The position numbers were made by a program, and so were the translations under genes. From Paramesorhizobium endophyticum (GTDB taxonomy: Bacteria; Pseudomonadota; Alphaproteobacteria; Rhizobiales; Rhizobiaceae): a DNA stretch of 64,000 nt. The notes under the pieces were generated by a model. It saw nothing but the letters and a program-made list of their open reading frames with translations. It was not told where the DNA came from and did not search any database. Numbering within the stretch: position 1 is the stretch's first letter; every line of letters begins with the position of its first letter. Below are positions 26,241 to 35,760 of the stretch, in pieces. The stretch is taken from assembly GCF_014640615.1 (NCBI RefSeq), contig NZ_BMHH01000016.1, positions 1-64,000 of the forward strand. The letters are read 5' to 3'.

Positions 26241-28055
26241 TTACTCCCCAATCTCCTCGCGCAGCATTTCCAGTTCCAGCCATTCCTCTTCCATGGCGGA
26301 TTGCGTCTCGCGCTTCTTTTCAAGCTCGGCAGCGGTCTTCGCGAAACGGTCCGGATTCTTCGCATAAAGCTGCGGATCGGCGAGCTTCTTTTCCAGTTCC
26401 GTGATCTCGGCGGCAATCGCCTCCAGCTTTCCCGGAAGCGTTTCCAGCGCGAATTTCTGCTTGTAGGAAAGCTTGCGCTTGTCGTCGCGCTTCGGCGCTG
26501 ACGTTGCGGCATCGGACGACGCCGCGCGCGATGCAGCCGTCTTGACCTCCCGCTTCGCCAAAGCCATTTCGCGCCGCTGCGCCATCATGTCGGCATAGCC
26601 GCCGGCATATTCGAGCCAGCGCCCGTCGCCCTCGGGCGCGATCACCGAGGTGACCGTGCGGTCGAGGAAATCGCGGTCGTGGCTCACGAGAATCACCGTT
26701 CCGGCAAAGCCCGTCACCAGTTCCTGCAGGAGATCGAGCGTCTCCATGTCGAGATCGTTGGTCGGCTCGTCGAGGATCAAGAGGTTGGCCGGGCGCGCCA
26801 GCACGCGGGCGAGCATGAGCCGGGCCCGCTCGCCGCCCGACAATTCGCGAATCGGCGTGCGCGCCTGTTCCGGCTGGAACAGAAAGTCCTTCATGTAGGA
26901 GACGACGTGGCGCTGCTCGCCATTGACGACGACATTCTCGCCGCGCCCGTCGGTCAGGTAATGCGCCAGCGTCTCGTTGAGGTCGAGGCTGTCGCGCTTC
27001 TGGTCGAGCACCGCCATTTCGAGGTTTACGCCGAGGCGGATGCTTCCTTCGTCCGGCTGGAGCTGCCCGGTCAGCATGGAAAGCAGCGTCGTCTTGCCCG
27101 CGCCATTGGAGCCGACAAGGCCGACGCGGTCGCCGCGCATAATGCGGGTGGAGAAATCCTTGACCAGCGCGCGGTCGTCATAGGCTTTGCCGATCCCCTT
27201 CGCCTCGATGATCAGCTTGCCGGATTCCTTGCTGTCGCTCGCCTGCAAAACAGCCGATCCTTGCGCCCGGCGATGGGTGCGGAACTCATGCCGCATCGTC
27301 TGCAACTCGCCAAGGCGGCGCATGTTGCGCTTGCGCCGGGCGGTCACGCCATAGCGCAGCCAGTGCTCCTCGCGCTGGATCTGGCGGCCGAGCTTGTGGA
27401 GGTCGCGCTCTTCCTCCTCCAGGATTTTGTCGCGCCATTCCTCGAAATGGCCGAAGCCCTGCTCGATCCGGCGCGTCACGCCCCGGTCGAGCCAGATGGT
27501 CGAGCGGCTGACATTTTCCAGAAAGCGGCGGTCGTGCGAGATGACGATCAGGCTGGAGCGGATCTGGCGCAGTTCGTCTTCGAGCCATTCGATGGTGGTC
27601 AGGTCGAGATGGTTGGTCGGCTCGTCCAGCAGCAGGATATCGGGCTGCGGCGCGATCACCCGCGCCAGCGCGGCGCGCCGCGCTTCGCCGCCGGAGAGAT
27701 GGCCCGGCGTCTCATTGCCGGTCAAGCCCAGATGCTCGAGCAGATAGGTGACGCGGTAGGGATCGTCGGCGGGCCCTAACCCCGCTTCCACATAGGCTTG
27801 CACATTGGCGAAGCCCTCCATGTCAGGCGCCTGCGGCAGATAGCGGATGGTCGCGCCGGGATGGCGGAACAGTTCACCAGACGTCGGCTCGACAAGGCCG
27901 GCAGCGATTTTCAGCAGGGTGGATTTGCCAGAGCCATTGCGCCCGACAAGCGCGATCCGTTCGCCTTCGCCCACCGAAAGCGCGGCGTCCTCCAGAAGCG
28001 GCGTGCCGCCGAAGGTGAGCTTGATCTGGTCGAGACGAAGAAGCGGAGGGGCCAT
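26241..28055 (-). CDS. uup: ABC-F ATPase, Uup-like
   Basis: A cytosolic protein with two ABC ATPase domains and no membrane segments. The 604 residues contain Walker [21 protein letters not shown] near 34 and GLVGSNGAGKTTLLSMLTGQ near 310, signatures LSGGEARRAALARVI and LSGGERARLMLARVL, and Walker B LLLDEPTNHLDL and LILDEPTNDLDM. The C-terminal 70 residues form a charged coiled coil (ELEKKLADPQLYAKNPDRF) that distinguishes Uup from other ABC-F members. These proteins act on ribosomes or DNA rather than transport. It converges with rhaI. Confidence 0.88.
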   Translation of the reverse strand: MAPPLLRLDQIKLTFGGTPLLEDAALSVGEGERIALVGRNGSGKSTLLKIAAGLVEPTSGELFRHPGATIRYLPQAPDMEGFANVQAYVEAGLGPADDPYRVTYLLEHLGLTGNETPGHLSGGEARRAALARVIAPQPDILLLDEPTNHLDLTTIEWLEDELRQIRSSLIVISHDRRFLENVSRSTIWLDRGVTRRIEQGFGHFEEWRDKILEEEERDLHKLGRQIQREEHWLRYGVTARRKRNMRRLGELQTMRHEFRTHRRAQGSAVLQASDSKESGKLIIEAKGIGKAYDDRALVKDFSTRIMRGDRVGLVGSNGAGKTTLLSMLTGQLQPDEGSIRLGVNLEMAVLDQKRDSLDLNETLAHYLTDGRGENVVVNGEQRHVVSYMKDFLFQPEQARTPIRELSGGERARLMLARVLARPANLLILDEPTNDLDMETLDLLQELVTGFAGTVILVSHDRDFLDRTVTSVIAPEGDGRWLEYAGGYADMMAQRREMALAKREVKTAASRAASSDAATSAPKRDDKRKLSYKQKFALETLPGKLEAIAAEITELEKKLADPQLYAKNPDRFAKTAAELEKKRETQSAMEEEWLELEMLREEIGE

Positions 28056-28124
28056 GGAATCTTACGAAATTGCTGTTGAAACACGGCCTCGCTTGTCCGC
28101 GAGAATGGCGCTGATGTCAATGAA

Positions 28125-28162
28125 AGCACTAAAAACAAACAGGCCGGGTTTCCCCGGCCTGT
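28125..28162 (-). terminator. intrinsic terminator of the glycine-zipper lipoprotein gene
   Basis: ACAGGCCGGG (28139-28148) and CCCGGCCTGT (28153-28162) form a perfect 10-bp stem with a 4-base loop. Read on the minus strand it is followed by TTGTTTTTAG, a good T-rich tail. It lies 24 bases beyond the lipoprotein stop codon. Confidence 0.85.
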
Positions 28163-28185
28163 CCGAAAATTCATGCAAGCGGTGC

Positions 28186-28464
28186 TTACTGGCACCGGTC
28201 TTCATAAACGCGGCCATACTGGTCGCGATAGCGGCAGTAGCCCTGGCGGGACTGCGAAGCGCCGATCAGCGTACCGGCGAGGCCGCCGATTGCGGCACCG
28301 GCGAGAGCACCGCGGGTGTTGCCGCCGATGGCGCCACCGGCGAGAGCGCCGAGAGCCGCGCCACCCACGCCGTACCCGGCGGTGCGCTGGTCCGCGGTGG
28401 TGCAGGCAGCGGTGGACAGCGCGAGGAGCCCGCTGACGATGATCATGGATAGACGTTTATTCAT
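28186..28464 (-). CDS. glycine-zipper lipoprotein
   Basis: A 92-residue small envelope protein. The N-terminal signal ends LSTAAC (Cys21), a lipobox-like site, followed by TTADQRTAGYGVGGAALGAL and long runs of Gly-Ala-x-x-Gly spacing characteristic of glycine-zipper membrane domains. The short C-terminus (CRYRDQYGRVYEDRCQ) has two cysteines. The pattern resembles the 17-kDa antigen/OmpA-linked glycine-zipper proteins of alphaproteobacteria. GGGAGAG upstream of the ATG and a good terminator downstream show it is a stand-alone transcription unit. Confidence 0.85.
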   Translation of the reverse strand: MNKRLSMIIVSGLLALSTAACTTADQRTAGYGVGGAALGALAGGAIGGNTRGALAGAAIGGLAGTLIGASQSRQGYCRYRDQYGRVYEDRCQ

Positions 28465-28568
28465 GGAGATCTCTCCCGTTCAAAGAATCAATGCGGCCAA
28501 CGTTGCGTCCCCAATGCGGCACGGTAAATTGGCATCATCTTGTTGAATTGACAATAGGCCCGGTATTT

Positions 28569-29201
28569 TCACTCCTCCAAGGTGGCGATGAGGACGCCGC
28601 ATCCTGAACGCAAACCAAGCGCCAGAGTTCCGCGCACAACGTTGGAAACCGTGAGGGAAGAGCCGAAAGGAACCTTCACATTATTTAACGGCCACTCGGC
28701 ACTTGTGATCGTCAGGCCTTCAAGCTCGGTGAAGCCGATGAGGCTGAAGAGCGTACCGTCAGGCAGATCGGGCGCATGGGCGCCGGGCAGGATTGGCCAG
28801 GCTTCCTCCGTGCCGCTGGAGAGGAAAATGTCGCGGCCCTTCTCGACCAGCGCCGTCGCCAGGGTGAGATGCAGCATGGTGTGGTCGGTGCGCTCGCCCC
28901 CGAACGCGCCCACGAGAATGATGCTCGTGGCGCCGAGCGCGAAGGCTTGCTCGAGCGCAAGTTCACCATCTGTCATGTCCTTGGCGGCGGGAAAGGTGCG
29001 GCGCGGCACATGCTTGTAGCGCCGGGCAAGCGCCTGGGATGTGGAGTCGAAATCGCCCAGCCATAGCTCCGGCTCCAGCCCAAGCGCCGCCGCGTGACGA
29101 ATGCCGCTGTCGGCAGCCAGAACCCGCGCGCCTTCGATCTGGCGCTTCAGCCGGTCCGTGACGGTGAGGTGGCCGCCGAGAAGAATGAGAAATTTGCTCA
29201 T
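28569..29201 (-). CDS. thiamine pyrophosphokinase
   Basis: Transfers pyrophosphate from ATP to thiamine to make TPP. The 210-residue protein has the family's acidic nucleotide-binding motifs LAADSGIRHAAALG near 31, ELWLGDFDST near 47 and FPAAKDMTDGELAL near 70, the last being the KDxTD-type motif. The C-terminal half has GTLFSLIGFTELEGLTITSA and GVLIATLEE. It is divergent from the riboswitch-controlled thiBPQ thiamine importer, so imported thiamine can be converted directly to the cofactor. No riboswitch is seen in its own 5' region. Confidence 0.93.
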   Translation of the reverse strand: MSKFLILLGGHLTVTDRLKRQIEGARVLAADSGIRHAAALGLEPELWLGDFDSTSQALARRYKHVPRRTFPAAKDMTDGELALEQAFALGATSIILVGAFGGERTDHTMLHLTLATALVEKGRDIFLSSGTEEAWPILPGAHAPDLPDGTLFSLIGFTELEGLTITSAEWPLNNVKVPFGSSLTVSNVVRGTLALGLRSGCGVLIATLEE

Positions 29202-29287
29202 GTGCGGCTCTTATCATGTGGCTGGACGGGCGGGAAAGCCCCTGATCGCTTGCGGTCCTAACTTGCCTCAATTATTGTTGATTCCGC

Positions 29288-29376
29288 TCTAACGGGGTGC
29301 CGGGAAACCGGCTGAGAGACCTTTTGACGGTCAACCCGCGGAACCTGATCCGGTTAACACCGGCGGAGGGATTAGA
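29288..29376 (+). ncRNA. TPP riboswitch (THI box) upstream of thiBPQ
   Basis: The conserved elements are in order: ACGGGGTGC at the 5' side, GGCTGAGAG at 29310-29318, then ACCCGCGGAACCTGATCCGG and TTAACACCGGCGGAGGGA ending near 29371. The aptamer binds thiamine pyrophosphate. It is followed by an 8-base segment complementary to the thiB SD, so control is most likely at translation initiation. Confidence 0.97.
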
Positions 29377-29380
29377 CGCT

Positions 29381-29426
29381 GCCTTTCCACGGCGCTCGAT
29401 CCTAGCCACAACGAGAAAGGAAAGGC
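29381..29426 (+). promoter_or_regulatory. SD-sequestering hairpin of the TPP riboswitch
   Basis: GCCTTTCC at 29381-29388 is exactly complementary to GGAAAGGC at 29419-29426, which contains the thiB SD just before the ATG at 29430. Formation of this stem would hide the ribosome binding site. Its link to aptamer state is inferred. Confidence 0.75.
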
Positions 29427-29429
29427 CCG

Positions 29430-30434
29430 ATGAAATCCCTACGTTATCTCGCCCTCAGCGCCGCCATGTTGCTCGGCCTCGCTGCGCCCGCTGCGGCGAA
29501 GGATACGCTCACCATTTACACCTATGACAGCTTTGTCAGCGACTGGGGGCCTGGGCCGAAGGTGAAGGCCAGTTTCGAGAAGGAGTGCAACTGCACAGTC
29601 GAATGGGTCTCCGCCGCCGATGGCGTGGCGCTCCTCAATCGCCTGAAGCTGGAAGGCGCCGATAGCAAAGCCGATATCGTGCTCGGCCTCGACAACAATC
29701 TGACGGCCGAGGCGCGGGAAAGCGGCCTTTTCGCCCCGCATGGCATCGACACATCCGATATCCATGTGCCGGGCGGGTATGAGAACAATATGTTCGTGCC
29801 CTATGACTATGGCTATTTCGCCGTGGTCTACGACAGCAAAGCCCTGCCCAACCCACCGCAAAGCATGAAGGAACTGGTCGAAGGCGATCCCAAGCAGAAG
29901 ATCGTGATCGAGGACCCGCGCACTTCCACGCCGGGGCTCGGCTTGCTGCTCTGGGTCAAGGCCATCTATGGCGACAAGGCCGGTGACGCCTGGGCGAAGC
30001 TTGGGGGTCGCGTGCTGACGGTCACACCTGGCTGGTCGGAGGCCTATGGCCTGTTCACCAAGGGCGAAGCGCCTATGGTGCTTTCCTACACGACCTCGCC
30101 CGCCTATCACATCATCGTGGACAAGGAAGAGCGCTACAAGGCGGCTTCGTTCTCGGAAGGGCACTATCTCCAGGTCGAGCTTGCCGCGCAGACGAAGAAG
30201 GGCGCGAAGAACCCGCTTGCGGCGAAGTTTCTGCAATTCATGACCGGGCCGGGTTTTCAAGATGTGATCCCTGAAACCAACTGGATGTTTCCTGCCGGGA
30301 AAATGTCGAAGCCGCTCGATCCGGTGTTCGATACGCTGGTGAAGCCGGTGAAGACGCTGGAACTGCCCTCGGACGAGGTGGCGAAGAATCGGAAAGCGTG
30401 GATCGATGAATGGCTTGCGGCGATGAGCCGGTGA
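29430..30434 (+). CDS. thiB: thiamine/TPP ABC transporter substrate-binding protein ThiB
   Basis: Periplasmic binding protein, 334 residues, of the importer that takes up thiamine and its phosphates. The signal peptide [20 protein letters not shown] ends at AAAKD; the mature protein has [35 protein letters not shown] and [14 protein letters not shown], all typical of ThiB. Length is normal. It is first in thiBPQ, controlled by the TPP riboswitch. Palindromic element B2 lies between it and thiP. Confidence 0.96.
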   Translation: MKSLRYLALSAAMLLGLAAPAAAKDTLTIYTYDSFVSDWGPGPKVKASFEKECNCTVEWVSAADGVALLNRLKLEGADSKADIVLGLDNNLTAEARESGLFAPHGIDTSDIHVPGGYENNMFVPYDYGYFAVVYDSKALPNPPQSMKELVEGDPKQKIVIEDPRTSTPGLGLLLWVKAIYGDKAGDAWAKLGGRVLTVTPGWSEAYGLFTKGEAPMVLSYTTSPAYHIIVDKEERYKAASFSEGHYLQVELAAQTKKGAKNPLAAKFLQFMTGPGFQDVIPETNWMFPAGKMSKPLDPVFDTLVKPVKTLELPSDEVAKNRKAWIDEWLAAMSR

Positions 30435-30469
30435 TGATGGCAACGGTTTCGATGTCGGATACCGGCTCG

Positions 30470-30622
30470 CGCCCTCCTTCCCCCTTGCGGGGAAGGTGCC
30501 CGCGCAGCGGGCGGATGGGGGTGGTGACGTTTGCGTCGACGATGATGGCCGTCGCGCACGCGTCACCACCCCCACCCGACCCTTCGGGCCACCCTCCCCT
30601 CAAGGGGGAGGGAGGTGCGAGC
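30470..30622. repeat. palindromic repeat family B (copy B2) between thiB and thiP
   Basis: The left half has CCTTCCCCCTTGCGGGGAAGG, GCCCGCGCAGCGGGC and GGGGGTGGTGACG; the right half has CGTCACCACCCCCACCC, CCCTTCGGGCC and CCCTCCCCTCAAGGGGGAGGG. The two 13-base cores are perfect complements around a short spacer. It is located inside the thiBPQ operon. Confidence 0.92.
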
Positions 30623-30648
30623 CGATCCGGCAGGGCAGCCCGCATCAC

Positions 30649-32268
30649 ATGTTGCTGATATTCCCACGCCTTCCCGCCAAACCCCTCGCCGGCGTCCTCG
30701 CGCTCGCCTTCCTCACCCTGCTGGCCGGAGGGGCGCTGTTCTCGCTCGCCCTGGAAGCGTCCCGCGAAACCGGCAACACGCTTGCCGCTTTCAATCCTTA
30801 TCTCTGGCGGGTGGCGCGGTTCACTCTGTTGCAGGCGCTGCTTTCGACGGTCCTGTCCGTCGGGCTCGCCATTCCCGTTGCGCGCGCGCTTCATGCGCAC
30901 CAGCACTTTCCCGGACGGGCTTTTATCATCAGGCTTTTCGCGCTGCCGCTGGCGCTGCCTGCACTCGTCGCGGTGCTTGCCATTACCAGCATTTACGGCC
31001 GCGCCGGACTGATCGCCGAAGCGGCGCATTCTCTCGGCCTCGATGTCACCCCCGACATTTACGGCCTCACCGGTATTCTCCTCGCCCATGTCTTCTTCAA
31101 CCTGCCGCTCGCCGTGCGCCTCCTTCTTGCCGGGCTCGATTCCATTCCCGCCGATTACTGGAAACTCTCGGCGCAGCTCGGCATGGGCAATTGGGCGCGG
31201 TTTCGCCTGATCGAATGGCCGGCCATGATCCGCAATCTGCCCGGCATCATGGGGCTGATTTTCATGCTCTGCGTCACCTCCTTCACCATCGTGCTGACGC
31301 TGGGCGGTGGCCCGCGCGCGACGACGCTGGAGGTGGCGATCTATCAGGCGCTCCATTTCGATTTCGACATCGGCCAGGCGGTCGCCCTGACGCTCACCCA
31401 GCTTGCCCTCACCGTTGCCATCCTCTCCCTCTTTCGCCTGACCGGCAGACCCACGGAGGAAGGCTTTTCGCTGGCGGTTAGAGTCAGGCGCTACGAGCGG
31501 CCGACGGTGGCCGAGAAGGTGGCAGACATGGCGATGATCCTGTTTGCCTTCCTCTTCGTCGCCCTGCCCATCGCCGGTATGGTCGTCTCCGGCCTATCCG
31601 CCGATTTCGGCAGGCTCTTTACCGAATGGGCCGTCTGGCGGGCGATTCAGACCAGCTTCACCCTCGGCGCCGCTGCCGCATTCCTCTCCGTGCTCGTCTC
31701 CCTCGCCCTCGTCGTTGCGCGCCAGGCGGTGGCGAAGGAGGGCGGACGCTCTTTGTTCGAGCGCGCGCTCGATACCGGCGCGAGCCTCATTCTCGTCGTG
31801 CCGCCCATCGTCATCGGCGCGGGCTGGTTCATCCTGCTGCGCCATTTCGCCGACCCGTTCGATTTCGCCGCTCCCATGGTCATCACCGTCAACGCCGCCA
31901 TGGCGACGCCCTTTGCGGTGCGAATCCTGCGTCCGGTCTGGGACACGATGAGCACCCGGCACGACCGGCTTTGCGCACAGCTCGGCATCACCGGCTGGGC
32001 GCGGCTCAGGCTGATCGACTGGCCGGTGCTGCGCCGCCCCCTGGGCGTGGCCTTCGCCTTCGCCATGGCGCTGTCGCTCGGCGATCTCGGAACCATCGCC
32101 CTCTTCGGCAGCGACGCAGTCGAGACCTTGCCCTATCTCCTGTTGCAGCGCATGGGGAGCTACCGCACAGTGGACGCTGCGGGGCTGGCGCTGATTCTGG
32201 GTGCCCTGAGCCTCGGGCTGATGATGCTGGCCGACCGCGGCTCGGCGCGAAAAGAAGAAACGTCATGA
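30649..32268 (+). CDS. thiP: thiamine/TPP ABC transporter permease ThiP
   Basis: Fused double-permease of 539 residues with about twelve membrane segments. Each half has an EAA-type loop: [19 protein letters not shown] near 183 and [19 protein letters not shown] near 444, with [20 protein letters not shown] close to the C-terminus as in ThiP of other Proteobacteria. The ATG at 30649 gives the family start; upstream in-frame codons translate the repeat and are not expected to be coding. SD is weak, so translation may depend on upstream readthrough. The stop overlaps thiQ's start by four bases. Confidence 0.93.
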   Translation: MLLIFPRLPAKPLAGVLALAFLTLLAGGALFSLALEASRETGNTLAAFNPYLWRVARFTLLQALLSTVLSVGLAIPVARALHAHQHFPGRAFIIRLFALPLALPALVAVLAITSIYGRAGLIAEAAHSLGLDVTPDIYGLTGILLAHVFFNLPLAVRLLLAGLDSIPADYWKLSAQLGMGNWARFRLIEWPAMIRNLPGIMGLIFMLCVTSFTIVLTLGGGPRATTLEVAIYQALHFDFDIGQAVALTLTQLALTVAILSLFRLTGRPTEEGFSLAVRVRRYERPTVAEKVADMAMILFAFLFVALPIAGMVVSGLSADFGRLFTEWAVWRAIQTSFTLGAAAAFLSVLVSLALVVARQAVAKEGGRSLFERALDTGASLILVVPPIVIGAGWFILLRHFADPFDFAAPMVITVNAAMATPFAVRILRPVWDTMSTRHDRLCAQLGITGWARLRLIDWPVLRRPLGVAFAFAMALSLGDLGTIALFGSDAVETLPYLLLQRMGSYRTVDAAGLALILGALSLGLMMLADRGSARKEETS

Positions 32269-32999
32269 CGGCCAGAAAGAAAGGCGCGGAAGTCGCGTTG
32301 AAAAATGTTCGCTTCAGCTATGGCGAGATGCGGATGAATTTCCATCTGACCGTTCCGCCTGCGAAGATCGGCGCAATCATCGGCCCCAGCGGCTCCGGCA
32401 AATCGACGCTGCTCAATCTCATTGCCGGTTTCGAGACGCCGGAATCAGGCCAAATTCTTGTCGGGGGCATCGATGTCACCGGCACTCCGCCTGCCGAGCG
32501 GCCCGTTTCGATGGTGTTTCAGGAAAACAATCTCTTCGCCCATCTCGATGTCGAGGCAAATGTGGCGCTAGGCCGCTCCCCGAAGCTGAAACTGACCGAT
32601 GCGGATCGCGCCGACGTGGCAAGCGCCATCGCCCGCGTCGGCCTTGCGGGCAAGGAGAAGCGCAAGCCGCAGGCGCTTTCCGGCGGCGAGAGGCAGCGCG
32701 TGGCGATTGCCAGAGCATTGGTGCGCAATCGCCCTGTGCTGATTCTGGATGAAGCCTTCGCCTCACTGGGTCCCGCGCTGCGGATACAAATGCTCGATCT
32801 GGTGCGGGAGCTTCACAAGGAAACGGCGATGACGATCCTGATGGTCACGCATCATCCGGAAGACGCGCTCCACCTCGACAGCCTCTTGTTTTTCTTGGAA
32901 AACGGCACGGTCACGGCGACCGGCACGGCTCGCAAGCTGCTCTCGGATAGTGGTCCGGCGGCGCTGAAGCGCTATATGGGGACGGAGCCGCGGGAATAA
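32265..32999 (+). CDS. thiQ: thiamine/TPP ABC transporter ATP-binding protein ThiQ
   Basis: ATPase subunit, 244 residues, that powers ThiB-ThiP uptake. Walker A is [19 protein letters not shown] near 40, the Q-loop [19 protein letters not shown] lies near 83, the signature is [15 protein letters not shown] near 140, and the switch histidine lies in [16 protein letters not shown]. Walker B reads [16 protein letters not shown], where most ABC importers have DEPFSALD; the D-loop aspartate position is Gly. The gene starts inside the thiP stop (ATGA), indicating translational coupling. Confidence 0.94.
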   Translation: MTARKKGAEVALKNVRFSYGEMRMNFHLTVPPAKIGAIIGPSGSGKSTLLNLIAGFETPESGQILVGGIDVTGTPPAERPVSMVFQENNLFAHLDVEANVALGRSPKLKLTDADRADVASAIARVGLAGKEKRKPQALSGGERQRVAIARALVRNRPVLILDEAFASLGPALRIQMLDLVRELHKETAMTILMVTHHPEDALHLDSLLFFLENGTVTATGTARKLLSDSGPAALKRYMGTEPRE

Positions 33000-33239
33000 T
33001 GACCCCCGTATCCATTTGGACGCATATGCGGCGGAATTGACATATTTTGCCCCCAATCGGCGGCAAGAAGCGGCGACGACAGGAGATGCGCTCTTCATGC
33101 GCCGCGTGCTCTCTGCTAAGCAGGTGCGGAAAAGTGCGAAGCGTTTTCCGATGCCGGGCAAGGAATGCGCGGCGCGGTGAACGGCAGATTCACGGACGAG
33201 GACAAGAGACTGAATTCGCAGTCGGAACCATGCGCGCCA

Positions 33240-34721
33240 ATGCGCCAGACGAGACGATTGTTGCCGCCGGGGACCCTTGTTCCCGGCATCTATATGCTCG
33301 CCTTTTTGTCCGGCTGCCAGGCGCTTGATCTCAGCAAGGAGGATGCCGCGCTAGGGCCCTCCGCCAATCCGATCACGGTCGACACCGTCACGCGCAACGA
33401 CCGGCTGGCCAAGATCGGCGCCGAGCAGCATCCGCGCATCCTCGCCACCTATGGCGGCCAGTATAACGATCCGAAGCTGGAGCGCATGGTCGCCAAGATC
33501 GTGGGCAATTTGTCGACGGTTTCGGACAACCCGAACCAGGCCTACCGCATCACGATCCTGAACTCGCCCAACATCAACGCCTTCGCCCTGCCGGGCGGGT
33601 GGGTCTATGTCACGCGCGGGCTTCTGGGGCTCGCCAACGATTCGGCGGAGGTTGCCGCCGTCATCGCGCATGAGATGGCGCATGTCACGTCCAATCATGG
33701 CGTCGAGCGCCAGCAGAAGGAGGCGGAAGCCGCCATTGCGGGGCGCGTCGTCTCCGAGGTGCTGCAGGACGACATGGCGGGGCGCGAGGCGCTGCTGCGC
33801 GGCAAGTTGCGGCTCGCGCAATTCTCGCGCAATCAGGAACTGCAGGCCGATGCGGTCGGCATCAAATCCATCGGCGAGGCGGGCTACGACCCCTTCGCTT
33901 CTGCCCGGTTTCTGCAATCCATGGAAGCCTATCAGAGCTTCCGCTCCGTTTCCGGCGCGACCGATGCCAGCCTCGACTTCCTGGCCTCGCACCCGGCGAC
34001 GCCGCAGCGCGTCGAGCTTGCAATGGGGCATGCGCGCCGGATTGGCGCGCCCGGGGTCGGCACGACGGACCGCGACGCCTTTCTCAACGGCATAGACGGG
34101 CTGCTCTACGGCGATACGCCTGATGAAGGCTATGTGCGCGGGCGCACCTTCGTGCATCCCAAGCTCGGCGTCGCCTTCACCGTGCCCGATGGTTTCACCA
34201 TCGACAATTCGGCGGATGCGGTCATGGCCACCGGTCCGGGCGAGGTCGCGGTGCGGTTCGACGGCGCGCAACTTGCCGCCGGGTCGAGCCTCACCGACTA
34301 TATCAAGAGCGGCTGGGTGTCCGGTCTCGACGAATCGACCGTCCGCGCGACCACGCTGAACGGCCTGCCCGCCGCAACCGCCAAGGCCAGCGCCGACCGC
34401 TGGCAGTTCGACATCGTCGTCATCAGCGCCGGGGGGAAGGTCTATCGCTTCCTGACCGCCGCGCCCAAGGGCAGCGCGGCCCTCGTGCCGACCTCGCAGG
34501 CGGTCACAAGTAGCTTCAAGCTGCTGACGCCGGCCGAGAAAGAGGCGGTGAAGCCGCTTCGGATTCGGGTCGTGACGGTGAAGCCGGGCGAAACTATCGG
34601 CACTCTAGCAGGCAGGATGCAGGGGACCGACCGCAAGCTCGATCTCTTCCGCCTACTCAATGCCATTCCGCCGGGCGGGACGGTTTCTGTGGGCGACCGG
34701 GTTAAGATAATCAGCGAGTAG
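33240..34721 (+). CDS. M48-family zinc metalloprotease lipoprotein
   Basis: A 493-residue exported protease. The N-terminal signal ends with lipobox LSGC (Cys26 with this start). The catalytic domain has the zinc motif VIAHEMAHVTSNHGVERQQ and the glutamate ligand region NQELQADAVGIKSIGEAGYD, as in BepA/LoiP-type periplasmic M48 proteases. LASHPATPQRVELA follows. The C-terminal part carries VVTVKPGETIGTLAGRMQG, a LysM-like segment. The start is uncertain: the frame is open from 33165, but the later ATG gives a normal signal peptide. It converges with rpoH2 with only three bases between stops. A role in outer-membrane quality control is inferred. Confidence 0.88.
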   Translation: MRQTRRLLPPGTLVPGIYMLAFLSGCQALDLSKEDAALGPSANPITVDTVTRNDRLAKIGAEQHPRILATYGGQYNDPKLERMVAKIVGNLSTVSDNPNQAYRITILNSPNINAFALPGGWVYVTRGLLGLANDSAEVAAVIAHEMAHVTSNHGVERQQKEAEAAIAGRVVSEVLQDDMAGREALLRGKLRLAQFSRNQELQADAVGIKSIGEAGYDPFASARFLQSMEAYQSFRSVSGATDASLDFLASHPATPQRVELAMGHARRIGAPGVGTTDRDAFLNGIDGLLYGDTPDEGYVRGRTFVHPKLGVAFTVPDGFTIDNSADAVMATGPGEVAVRFDGAQLAAGSSLTDYIKSGWVSGLDESTVRATTLNGLPAATAKASADRWQFDIVVISAGGKVYRFLTAAPKGSAALVPTSQAVTSSFKLLTPAEKEAVKPLRIRVVTVKPGETIGTLAGRMQGTDRKLDLFRLLNAIPPGGTVSVGDRVKIISE

Positions 34722-34724
34722 AGG

Positions 34725-35630
34725 TTAGGCCTGATAGGCCGAAAGCTCGTGTTTGTTCAAAAGCGCGGTTTTGAGCTTTTCCAGCGCGCGGCTTTCGATC
34801 TGGCGCACGCGCTCCTTCGAAATGCCGAGGCGTTCACCCAGGGCTTCCAGCGTCACGCCCTCATCCTCCAGGCGGCGCGTGCGGATGATATGGAGCTCGC
34901 GCTCGCTGAGCACGGAAAGCGCCTGCCGGAGCCATGAGGAACGGCGTTCCGAATCGATCGTCTCCTCGGCGATCTCATCGGGCAACGGGTTGTCGTCCAT
35001 GAGGAAATCTATGCCTTCGGCATTGCCGCTCTCGTCGCCGGCGATCGGCGCGCTCAGCGAGGTGTCGGGGCCGGAAAACCGCGAATCCATCATCTCCACA
35101 TCGGCTATGGGGACGCCGAGGCGGGCGGAAATACGGCTGTAGATATCCGCCGGGGAAAGCTCCTCGCCGCCATGGGCCAGCCGCGCGCGCAACCGTCGCA
35201 GGTTGAAGAAGAGCGCCTTCTGGGCCGAGCTCGTGCCGCCGCGCACGATGGACCAGTTGCGGAGGATATAATCCTGCATGGCGGCGCGCACCCACCATGT
35301 CGCATAGGTGGAGAACCGCACCTCGCGTTCCGGATCGAAGCGAAGCGCCGCCTCGAGCAATCCGACATATCCTTCCTGGATCAGGTCGCTCATCGGGAGG
35401 TTGAACTTGCGAAACCGCGCGGCCATGGCGATCACCAGCCGCATATGGGCGCAGGTAATGCGCTGCAGCGCCTCCTGGTCCCGGCTTTCCTTCCAGCGGA
35501 CGGCAAGCTCCCTTTCCTCGTCGCGCCCGAGATAGGGCGCGGCCATGGCTCTGCGCATCATCGACTGGTCGAGGGAAACCATCCGGGATTGCCCGGAGAG
35601 GGGGGAACGGCTTTCGGCAAGCTGCTGCAT
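34725..35630 (-). CDS. rpoH2: RNA polymerase sigma-32 factor, RpoH2 type
   Basis: Alternative sigma factor of 301 residues. Region 2 is clear (HMRLVIAMAARFRKFNLPM, DLIQEGYVGLLEAALRFDPE, FSTYATWWVRAAMQDYIL), followed by the RpoH box AQKALFFNLRRLRARL that marks the sigma-32 family, and region 4 with LEALGERLGISKERVRQIES. The sequence is the RpoH2 rather than the RpoH1 branch, linked in alphaproteobacteria to oxidative and general stress. AGGAG lies eight bases before the chosen ATG. A consensus EcfG promoter stands about 70 bases upstream, so the gene is probably in the general stress response. Confidence 0.94.
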   Translation of the reverse strand: MQQLAESRSPLSGQSRMVSLDQSMMRRAMAAPYLGRDEERELAVRWKESRDQEALQRITCAHMRLVIAMAARFRKFNLPMSDLIQEGYVGLLEAALRFDPEREVRFSTYATWWVRAAMQDYILRNWSIVRGGTSSAQKALFFNLRRLRARLAHGGEELSPADIYSRISARLGVPIADVEMMDSRFSGPDTSLSAPIAGDESGNAEGIDFLMDDNPLPDEIAEETIDSERRSSWLRQALSVLSERELHIIRTRRLEDEGVTLEALGERLGISKERVRQIESRALEKLKTALLNKHELSAYQA

Positions 35631-35699
35631 GAAACGTTCTCCTGAACGCATTTGGCTGAGGCTCTGATGCGCTTGTACTGAAACAGAAGGCTTGGTCCA

Positions 35700-35724
35700 A
35701 ACGCGCGAATAACCGTATGGTTCC
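35700..35724 (-). promoter_or_regulatory. EcfG-type (general stress) promoter of rpoH2
   Basis: On the minus strand GGAAC (35724-35720) is followed after exactly 16 bases by CGTT (35703-35700), a perfect match to the sigma-EcfG consensus GGAAC-N16/17-CGTT. It is placed about 70 bases before the rpoH2 start codon on the correct strand. Confidence 0.8.
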
Positions 35725-35760
35725 AGCCGCCGCTCTCCTGACGTCACTGCAATGAAGAGG

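Noticed and set aside
30496-30648. An N-terminal extension of ThiP through repeat B2
   Set aside because: Same reasoning: the extra 51 residues are repeat-encoded, and ThiP normally begins at its first helix.
33047-33328. A 93-codon plus-strand frame before the M48 protease
   Set aside because: Arg/Cys-rich composition without family features, and it overlaps the protease signal peptide in another frame.
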